From positions 1 to 8,587 of the forward strand of contig JAEZMT010000273.1 of the NCBI GenBank assembly GCA_023442085.1: a DNA stretch of 8,587 bases, written 5' to 3'. This document shows, in pieces, positions 1 to 4,958 of this stretch. The DNA is from Pseudomonadota bacterium (GTDB lineage: Bacteria > Pseudomonadota > Alphaproteobacteria > Rhizobiales > Xanthobacteraceae). The translations under genes were made by a program, and so were the position numbers. The notes beneath the pieces are model-generated. The model was not told where the DNA came from, did no database searches, and saw nothing but the letters and a program-made list of their open reading frames with translations. Position 1 is the stretch's first letter. The number at the start of each line of letters is the position of its first letter.

Positions 1-2
1 GC

Positions 3-140
3 TCGAAGCTGATCGACCGCATGGTGTCGGCCGTGAACAATCTGGACGATTACGAACTGGCCATTGCCGTGCAGCAGGTCGAAGTCATCCTGCGCCTCCA
101 GGGCGAGAAGGCGGCTGCGGCGAAGGCTGAGAAGGGGTAG
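3..140 (+). CDS. C-terminal fragment of an unrecognised protein
   Basis: An open frame runs from the left edge to a TAG stop at 138-140 and gives 45 visible residues. Its 5' end lies outside the window. The visible part includes SKLIDRMVSAVNNLDDYELA and continues with an alternation of hydrophobic and charged residues that looks helical (IAVQQVEVILRLQGEK). It ends in a low-complexity Ala/Lys/Glu tail (AAAAKAEKG). Codon use (GCC, CTG, GTC, CAG, GAG) agrees with the neighbouring real genes and supports coding. I see no catalytic motif, signal peptide or membrane segment. I do not recognise the family and assign no function. It converges with the LuxR-type gene across a 426-base gap. Confidence 0.6.
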   Translation, partial: SKLIDRMVSAVNNLDDYELAIAVQQVEVILRLQGEKAAAAKAEKG

Positions 141-566
141 GGGAGGGGGCGTCAGGCCCCTAGTACTCTCGTGCGCGGGAGGGCAAATTTGCGCAAGATT
201 ATTTCAAAAGAGGCATCGAACCCCTTCTGCAACCTATCGCGTAGGCATATTCGTAGGCGTCGACATTATCCACACTAAAATTTATGCATTAAAATCAAGA
301 TGATAATGAATTAATTCGAGTCCTCTCCTGGCGCCATTTCAGCATCCTGAGACGTCTAAGAACGTCTGACAACGATGCGAAATCATAGACTTATGGCTCG
401 ACAAGCGCCTCGCCGGATCCGCTGAGGCCAGGTCATGCCTGCGCTGCGGGATGGCGGGATTGTCAGCATCGATGTCGTGCCGGCGCGCTTGTTCCCGCCG
501 GCTTTGTCCCGCGCGCCTTAGACTTTGCGGCGAAGTGCGCGCCCGAACCAGTCCGCCTCGGATCCC
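141..566. other. Convergent intergenic gap with AT-rich island and palindromes
   Basis: No credible gene lies here. Counting by hand, 181-400 is about 43% GC and 241-320 about 33%, against clearly GC-rich surroundings. Visible elements are a small GGGGC/GCCCC hairpin just after the upstream stop (146-160), a 10-bp palindrome GCAAATTTGC (183-192) overlapping TTGCGCAA (189-196), and CGTAGGC repeated 12 bases apart (240-246, 252-258). A perfect DnaA-box sequence TTATCCACA lies at 266-274. Further elements are a complex hairpin (336-383), a 22-base imperfect palindrome centred on CGGATCCG (407-428), and a 7-bp-stem hairpin GCCGGCG/CGCCGGC (479-502). Both flanking genes end at this gap, so neither needs a promoter in it. 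Confidence 0.6.
336..383. repeat. Two-tier inverted repeat (possible structured RNA or terminator)
   Basis: The outer arms ATTTC (336-340) plus GCATC (342-346) pair with GATGC (374-378) plus GAAAT (379-383), leaving only A341 bulged. Inside, AGACGT (350-355) pairs with ACGTCT (362-367) around a 6-base loop. The result is ten outer pairs, an internal loop, and six inner pairs. It lies between two convergent gene ends. No T-run follows on either strand, so an intrinsic terminator is not well supported. A small RNA or a protein-binding site is equally possible. Confidence 0.45.
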
Positions 567-1694
567 TTACTTCTGTCCTCCTACGCTGGAGGCCAGTCGC
601 GTGACGAGCGCGACCAGCTCAGCTTGGCGCCCGATGCCGAGTTTCGCGAATATGGAGCGCATGTGCGTGCGGGCGGTTTCGTAGGAGACGCCCTGCGTCT
701 CGGCAAAATCGCGCAGCGTGACGCCTTGGCCGACAGCTTCGGCCAGCCTGGCCTCGGCCGGGGAGAGACCGAGCGACCGCAGATGATGTTGGACGTCCTT
801 GAGCTTCGGCTCGAGGCTTCGGACGAGCAGCATCGCGCCGCCTCCGCCGAAGGAGATGGTTTCCATCACATCCGATCGGGGCCGGACCGGAGCCAGCTCG
901 ATGTGGAGCGGCGCCTTGCCGCTCGGCCGGCGCAGCACCACGCCGCCGGACGGAGGAAGCGCATGGCCCGGCAGTACGTTGCGGATCGCGCCTTGCAGGC
1001 GCGCGTCATCGCGCCGGGATGATGCGTGGACGCGCCGGTTCGTGACGACGAGCCCGTCGCCGAGGAGATGTTCGGCCATGAGATTGACGTGGCGGACGTT
1101 GCCGTGGCGGTCGAGCAGGATCAGGCCGAGGTCCACGCGCTGGAGCGCCTCGGCGAGGTCGGCCGTCAGCTCACGCGCCTCGACCAGCGAGGTGGTTATG
1201 GCGACCGCCCGCCCGAGGTGGGGAGAGAGGGCCCGCATCGCTTCCACATCGTGATTTTGAAACGGTTCGCGCTTCAGCCCGCTTTGGACCGAAATCGCCG
1301 CCAGGCGATCCTCCTGCACCCGCGCTATGGCGGTCAGCGGCTGCTGGATTCCGTGACGCCGAAGAAAATCGTTGTAGAAGGGATCGCGGCGAATTTCCTC
1401 CTCGGTCATGACCGTGCGATCGGTCCCGACCGTGCCCGCGCGGATGCCGCGCGCCATGACGCGGGCTGTGGCCGTGTCGTGCTGCCACCACCCCTGCTGA
1501 TATTCGTGGTTCGCTTCTTCGAGGCTCGCGGAGGCGATGCTGCGGACGGACGTCCAGGTTCCGAGGGGAACGATGGTGGCGCCAATCGCCCCCATGACAT
1601 CCGACAGGGCCGCGAGTGCATCCGCCCATTTTTCCGGGTGCAGCGCCGCCTCGTAGAGCGCATCGATGACCGGCAGGATGTCTCGTCTTGTCAT
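567..1694 (-). CDS. LuxR-family transcriptional regulator with large N-terminal sensor region
   Basis: The protein has 375 residues from the ATG at 1692-1694. Its C-terminus is a LuxR/GerE DNA-binding domain (about residues 309-366 from this start), with LGLSPAEARLAEAVGQG followed by the recognition-helix region GVSYETARTHMRSIFAKLGI. The first part (ILPVIDALYEAALHPEKW...) resembles a widespread group of proteobacterial LuxR regulators with an uncharacterised N-terminal sensor. A central stretch (VDLGLILLDRHGNVRHVNLMAEHLL) looks PAS-like. I see no phospho-receiver Asp pocket and no clear acyl-homoserine-lactone domain, so the signal is unknown. An in-frame ATG at 1725-1727 would add 11 residues. 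I prefer 1694 because MTRRDILPVIDALYEAAL begins where such proteins normally begin, although its GGGG ribosome site is mediocre. The gene is divergent from the DUF1269 gene and may control it or itself. Confidence 0.88.
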   Translation of the reverse strand: MTRRDILPVIDALYEAALHPEKWADALAALSDVMGAIGATIVPLGTWTSVRSIASASLEEANHEYQQGWWQHDTATARVMARGIRAGTVGTDRTVMTEEEIRRDPFYNDFLRRHGIQQPLTAIARVQEDRLAAISVQSGLKREPFQNHDVEAMRALSPHLGRAVAITTSLVEARELTADLAEALQRVDLGLILLDRHGNVRHVNLMAEHLLGDGLVVTNRRVHASSRRDDARLQGAIRNVLPGHALPPSGGVVLRRPSGKAPLHIELAPVRPRSDVMETISFGGGGAMLLVRSLEPKLKDVQHHLRSLGLSPAEARLAEAVGQGVTLRDFAETQGVSYETARTHMRSIFAKLGIGRQAELVALVTRLASSVGGQK

Positions 1695-1757
1695 GGTCGC
1701 CCCCAACCCTGACCTAGCGACATACAACCTGAGGCAGACGTCAAGGCGTGATCAGGA

Positions 1758-1807
1758 TTGCCTCGTCCATTGCGGCGGCCGGCCGCACCTCCAATTGGAG
1801 GAGGCAA
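1758..1807. promoter_or_regulatory. Nested palindromes in the LuxR/DUF1269 divergent spacer
   Basis: Three symmetric elements overlap. A perfect 7-bp inverted repeat TTGCCTC (1758-1764)/GAGGCAA (1801-1807) forms the outside. A perfect 12-bp palindrome GCGGCCGGCCGC lies at 1775-1786, and a perfect 14-bp palindrome CCTCCAATTGGAGG at 1788-1801. The 14-mer has the dyad form expected of a dimeric regulator's operator and lies about 95 bases upstream of the LuxR-type start. The adjacent regulator is the natural candidate to bind it. That is inference. Confidence 0.4.
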
Positions 1808-1936
1808 GAGGCGCAGGATGCGCGGGGTCGTTCGGGCCGCGCGACGTGACGCGGGGGTTGCGCATTGGCGCGACTTGGCCTGTAGAGAGGGCGGCGGGCG
1901 CAACGCGATGCCCGTCGACGGGAGCTGGAGACCAAG

Positions 1937-2422
1937 ATGGCCGACCTCATCATCATTGCCTATGATTCCGAGGCCAAGGCGGAGGCTGCGCGGCAGGAGC
2001 TGCTCAAGCTCCAGAAGGAATATCTGATCGAGCTCGGCGACGCGGTTGTGGCGGTGCGCCAGGAAGACGGCTCCATCAAGCTGCACCAGATGATCAACAC
2101 CACCGTCGCGGGCGCCGCTTCGGGCGGCCTGTGGGGCGGGCTCGTCGGCCTTCTCTTCCTCAACCCGCTGCTCGGCATGGCCATCGGCGCCGGTGCCGGT
2201 GCGCTCGCCGGCAAGTTCACCGATGTCGGCATCAATGACGACTTCATCAAGCAGGCGAGCTCCGCCCTCGGCCCGAACCAGGCGGCGCTCTGCGTTCTGG
2301 TGGGCAAGGTGACCGCCGACAAGGTGGTGGCCGACATGGCCCAGTTCGGCGGCACCGTGCTGCAGACCAGCCTCTCCAAGGAGCAGGAAGAGAAGCTTCA
2401 GGCCGCGCTCAAGGGCCTTTGA
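1937..2422 (+). CDS. DUF1269 family membrane protein
   Basis: The protein has 161 residues. It starts with MADLIIIAYDSEAKAEAARQ, the usual opening of DUF1269 proteins, and has an N-terminal alpha/beta segment (1-55). A Gly-rich hydrophobic stretch follows (about 57-92, with TTVAGAASGGLWGGLVGLLF and GMAIGAGAGALAGKF) and resembles a glycine-zipper or membrane hairpin. A C-terminal segment (about 98-161) contains DDFIKQASSALGPNQAALCVLV and a charged helical tail. The length is normal for the family. A GGAG ribosome site at 1927-1930, six bases before the ATG, fixes the start. The molecular function of the family is not established. The gene stands alone, divergent from the LuxR-type regulator and convergent with the GlxA-type one. 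Confidence 0.9.
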   Translation: MADLIIIAYDSEAKAEAARQELLKLQKEYLIELGDAVVAVRQEDGSIKLHQMINTTVAGAASGGLWGGLVGLLFLNPLLGMAIGAGAGALAGKFTDVGINDDFIKQASSALGPNQAALCVLVGKVTADKVVADMAQFGGTVLQTSLSKEQEEKLQAALKGL

Positions 2423-2428
2423 GTTCCG

Positions 2429-2463
2429 GAGCGGGCGCCGTCTGACCCGGATGGCGCCCGCTC
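2429..2463. terminator. Shared hairpin between convergent genes
   Basis: GAGCGGGCGCC (2429-2439) and GGCGCCCGCTC (2453-2463) form a perfect 11-bp GC-rich stem with a 13-base loop. It starts six bases after the DUF1269 stop, and its right arm overlaps the stop codon of the converging AraC-type gene (2462-2464). It could end or protect both transcripts. There is no T-run on either side, so classic intrinsic termination is uncertain. Confidence 0.45.
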
Positions 2464-3397
2464 AATCCAGCCGCTGCCGCGCCAGCCACTGGCGCGGGGT
2501 GGTGCCAAGTTCCGCGCGGAAGGCGCTGCGCAAAGCGTGCGCGTCCGCAAAGCCGCAGCGCTGCGCGATGGCTTCGAGGCCGCGGGCGCCAGAGGCCAGC
2601 AGGTCCTGCGCCTGCGCCAGCCGTGCCCGCTTCAGCCAGTCACCGAGGCTGCCGCCCGTTCGCGCGCGGATGTGACGGGTGAGGCTGCGCCGGCTCATGC
2701 CCATGCGCGCTGCGAGATCGTCCAGCGCAGGCGTCTGCGCGGGATCGGCCCTGAGGTCTTCCAGCAGATCGGTCACTTTCTTGTCGGCGGACGTGGCGAT
2801 GGTGGGTCGCGCGATGATCTGCGGCTGCGCCCCGCCCCGCTGGGGGGCCACAACGAGATGGCGCGCCACGCGGTTCGCCTCTCCCACGCCCGAGAGCCGC
2901 GCCATGAGGTGCAGGCAGCAATCGAGCCCAGCCGCGATGCCGGCCGAGGTCAGGACCTGCCCTTCATCGACGAACAGGGCGCCGGCATCCACCCGCACCT
3001 CGGGATAGCGCACGGCAAACGCCTCAGCCCGCGCCCAGTGGGTGGTGGCGCGCCTTCCGTCGAGCAGGCCCGCCTGCGCGAGGCCGAAGGCGCCCAGGCA
3101 CAGGCCCACCACCAGCGCGCCGCGCCGTTCCGCCGCCGCAAGCTCTGCGACCAGGGCCTCCGGCACCGGTTCGTCCGCATCCCGCCAGCCGGGCAGGATG
3201 ACCACATCCGCCGCGCGGGCCACGGACAAGGGATGCGGCGCCTCGATCACAAGGCCGCCGGTGGCGGACAGGCGGGGGGCTTCTGCACACACGTCCACGC
3301 CGTGGCCTCCCGCGAGGAAGGGTTCGCCGAACACCGCGAGGGGCGTGGACAGCATGAAGGCGCTGATGCCGTCATACGCGAGGATGGCGAGGCGCAT
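2462..3397 (-). CDS. GlxA/FtrA-type AraC regulator with DJ-1/PfpI domain
   Basis: The protein has 311 residues in two domains. Residues 1-185 form a DJ-1/PfpI-like (class I glutamine amidotransferase-like) domain: MRLAILAYDGISAFMLSTPL, then VVILPGW (65-71), and the nucleophile-elbow region GLCLGAFGLAQAGLLDGRRA with Cys100, followed by TTHW. Residues 205-311 form an AraC-type DNA-binding domain with two helix-turn-helix units (about 226-245, LDDLAARMGMSRRSLTRHIR, and about 274-295, GLEAIAQRCGFADAHALRSA). It ends with the typical GTTPRQWLARQR. In this family the first domain is thought to sense a small molecule; the ligand here is unknown. The ATG at 3395-3397 has only a weak ribosome site. The gene is divergent from the cysteine hydrolase at 3485 with an 87-base spacer, which suggests it controls that gene. 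Confidence 0.93.
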   Translation of the reverse strand: MRLAILAYDGISAFMLSTPLAVFGEPFLAGGHGVDVCAEAPRLSATGGLVIEAPHPLSVARAADVVILPGWRDADEPVPEALVAELAAAERRGALVVGLCLGAFGLAQAGLLDGRRATTHWARAEAFAVRYPEVRVDAGALFVDEGQVLTSAGIAAGLDCCLHLMARLSGVGEANRVARHLVVAPQRGGAQPQIIARPTIATSADKKVTDLLEDLRADPAQTPALDDLAARMGMSRRSLTRHIRARTGGSLGDWLKRARLAQAQDLLASGARGLEAIAQRCGFADAHALRSAFRAELGTTPRQWLARQRLD

Positions 3398-3473
3398 TGG
3401 CCCGATCTACATCAATCTTGTCCATCAGGCCACTGAACGCTTGTGCGGTGCTCCTTTAGAAGGATGGCGCCAC

Positions 3474-3478
3474 AGGAG
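3474..3478 (+). promoter_or_regulatory. Ribosome binding site deciding the hydrolase start
   Basis: AGGAG at 3474-3478 lies six bases before the ATG at 3485. This favours that codon over an in-frame upstream ATG at 3443, which would add 14 residues (MRCSFRRMAPQEPD) that do not look like family sequence. Confidence 0.75.
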
Positions 3479-3484
3479 CCCGAC

Positions 3485-3991
3485 ATGAGCCGCACCCTTC
3501 TCGTCATCGACATCCAGCAGGATTATTTCCCCGGCGGCGTGCTGCCGCTCTGGCAGGCGGAAGAGACCGAAGCGCGCGTCGTCGCGGCCATCGTCGCGGC
3601 GCGGGCGGCGGGCGACCGTATCGTGCTGGTCCGCCATGTTTCCAGCGCGCCCAAGGGCCTGTTCGCTGCGGATGGGCCGGGCATCGCCATCCGCCCGGCC
3701 ATCCTGGCCGCAGCCGGGGACGCGCCGGTCGTCACCAAGCGCTTTGCCGATGCCTTTCAGGAGACCGACCTCGCCCACCATCTCGCGGGCACGGACGACT
3801 TGCTGGTCTGCGGAATGATGACGCAGAACTGCGTCGTCTTCACCGCCTTGTCGCGGGATGCGGATGCCTACCGGGTCTCGGTGGTGGGCGACCTGTGCAC
3901 GGCGCCCATCGAGGTGGTCCACCGCATCGCCCTCAACGCCATCGGCTCGAAGACGAAGGTGGTCACCGCCGCGGAGGCGGGGCTCGCCTGA
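3485..3991 (+). CDS. Isochorismatase-family cysteine hydrolase
   Basis: The protein has 168 residues and is a cytoplasmic alpha/beta hydrolase of the isochorismatase/nicotinamidase superfamily. The expected catalytic triad is visible: Asp9 in LLVIDIQQDYFPGG, Lys85 in VVTKRFADAF, and Cys116 in LVCGMMTQNCVVFTAL. A likely cis-peptide turn (CGMMTQNC) precedes the Cys, as in the family. The length is slightly short but complete. Such enzymes cleave amide, carbamoyl or ether-type bonds in small metabolites. The substrate cannot be read from sequence: nicotinamidase, N-carbamoyl hydrolase and isochorismatase activities all occur in the superfamily. Its position back to back with a GlxA-type regulator is a recurring arrangement in Proteobacteria as I remember it, and suggests induction by a substrate-like ligand. 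The stop is 12 bases from the stop of the converging nitroreductase. Confidence 0.92.
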   Translation: MSRTLLVIDIQQDYFPGGVLPLWQAEETEARVVAAIVAARAAGDRIVLVRHVSSAPKGLFAADGPGIAIRPAILAAAGDAPVVTKRFADAFQETDLAHHLAGTDDLLVCGMMTQNCVVFTALSRDADAYRVSVVGDLCTAPIEVVHRIALNAIGSKTKVVTAAEAGLA

Positions 3992-4003
3992 GCCGGCCTC
4001 GCT

Positions 4004-4717
4004 TCAGGCCAGCGAGTCGATGAAGTGCGCGAAGTTCTCCAGCGGCTCGCGCACCGTCTCGAACCTGTTTTCCGGCGCCGCCAGATCGGCGTGGCCGAGG
4101 GCCATGCCGCAGATGACCATCTCGGTCTCGGGGATGGAAAGGCGCTCCGCGATCACGGTGCTGTAGAGCATGAAGGCTGCCTGCGGGCAAGTGTGGAGGC
4201 CTACGCCGCGCGCGGCAATCATGATGTTCTGAAGGAACATGCCGTAATCGAGCCAGGAGCCTGCTTCCATATCGCGGTCGATGGTGAAGATGAGACCCAC
4301 CGGCGCATCGAAGAACAGGAAGTTGCGGGCGTGCTGCTCTCGCATGCGGCCAGTGTCGGTCTTGCCGATGCCAAGCGCGCCGTAAAGGTCCCAGCCCACC
4401 TTGCGACGGCGGGCGAGATAGGGCTCGCGCCACTTGCGGGGATAATAGGCATATTCCTCGGCGCCGCGATCACCGGAAAGGGAGAGCGCGTGAAGCTCGG
4501 CCGTCAGCGCGGCGAGGGGGGCGCCGCGCAGCACCCGCACCCGCCAGGGCTGGATGTTGGAGCCCGAAGGCGCACGGGCGGCAAGCTCCAGGATGCGCGA
4601 GACGGTTTCATCCGGGACCAGCGTGGGCAGGAAGGCCCGGATCGAGCGGCGTGACCGGATCGCCTCTTCGGCCGAGAGGGATTGTCCGACAGGGGCAGGA
4701 GCAGCGGAATCGGGCAT
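4004..4717 (-). CDS. Nitroreductase family protein (FMN-dependent oxidoreductase)
   Basis: The protein has 237 residues from the ATG at 4715-4717. It shows the FMN-binding features of the nitroreductase fold: AIRSRRSIRAFLP near the N-terminus (about 19-31), APSGSNIQPWRV (about 49-60), a central ARNFLFFDAPVGLIF, and the late glycine motif ICGMALGHAD (about 202-211). Members use NAD(P)H to reduce nitro groups, quinones or other electrophiles, usually as cytoplasmic homodimers. The physiological substrate is unknown here. A GTG at 4769-4771 would add 18 residues (MGLCSALARLSVAGDVCP) with no ribosome site or family resemblance, so the shorter start is preferred, although its own ribosome site is also weak. 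It lies downstream of the TonB receptor but behind a terminator, so it is probably expressed separately. Confidence 0.9.
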   Translation of the reverse strand: MPDSAAPAPVGQSLSAEEAIRSRRSIRAFLPTLVPDETVSRILELAARAPSGSNIQPWRVRVLRGAPLAALTAELHALSLSGDRGAEEYAYYPRKWREPYLARRRKVGWDLYGALGIGKTDTGRMREQHARNFLFFDAPVGLIFTIDRDMEAGSWLDYGMFLQNIMIAARGVGLHTCPQAAFMLYSTVIAERLSIPETEMVICGMALGHADLAAPENRFETVREPLENFAHFIDSLA

Positions 4718-4824
4718 AGGGCAGACATCACCGGCAACGGACAGGCGCGCGAGAGCCGAGCAGAGGCCCACGCGGGGCGCGGAAGGTAGCGCGTGCCCGG
4801 CGGTCGGTGAAGAGAAGACTGCCC

Positions 4825-4871
4825 GGAAGAGAAAACAGGGGGCGGACCCGGTATGCGCCCCGGGTCCGCCC
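4825..4871 (-). terminator. Intrinsic terminator for the TonB receptor transcript
   Basis: Read on the minus strand, a perfect 12-bp stem (arms 4860-4871 and 4840-4851, GGGCGGACCCGG-type) with an 8-base loop is followed by CCTGTTTTCTCTTCC (4839-4825). The GC-rich stem plus T-rich tail fits Rho-independent termination about 90 bases after the receptor stop. The four bases between stem and T-run make it less than ideal. Confidence 0.7.
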
Positions 4872-4880
4872 TGAGACTGA

Positions 4881-4910
4881 CGATCGGCGAACCCCCGCGC
4901 CCGCCGATCG
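4881..4910. repeat. Perfect 9-bp inverted repeat downstream of receptor
   Basis: CGATCGGCG (4881-4889) and CGCCGATCG (4902-4910) enclose a 12-base loop. It is the middle of three consecutive hairpins between the receptor stop and the terminator, and may stabilise the mRNA 3' end. Confidence 0.6.
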
Positions 4911-4928
4911 CCCGCTCGCGCAGATGAA

Positions 4929-4952
4929 GGCGCGCCCGCAAGCTGGCGCGCC
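4929..4952. repeat. Repeated GGCGCGCC hairpin next to the receptor stop
   Basis: Two copies of the self-complementary octamer GGCGCGCC (4929-4936 and 4945-4952) are separated by 8 bases and can form an 8-bp stem. It begins six bases downstream of the receptor stop codon (4959-4961). Confidence 0.6.
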
Positions 4953-4958
4953 GCCGCC

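Noticed and set aside
266..274. A replication origin based on the DnaA box in an AT-rich stretch
   Set aside because: Only one perfect box is present. There is no cluster of boxes, no dnaA, dnaN, repABC or par gene, and no iterons nearby.
64..303. A 79-codon plus-strand frame crossing the left gene and the AT-rich gap
   Set aside because: Its first part is an Arg-rich out-of-frame reading of the left partial gene. It has no ribosome site and shows no consistent codon use.
1026..1712. A 228-codon plus-strand frame opposite the LuxR-type regulator
   Set aside because: It is in register with the regulator on the other strand, which carries an unmistakable LuxR DNA-binding domain. The antisense product has no family features.
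2537..3436. A 299-codon plus-strand frame opposite the AraC-type regulator
   Set aside because: It has the same in-register antisense relation to a gene with two clear domains, an Arg/Gly/His-rich composition and no recognisable motif.
3443..3484. A longer hydrolase starting at the ATG at 3443
   Set aside because: The extra 14 residues lack family resemblance, and the ribosome site AGGAG is correctly spaced for the ATG at 3485.
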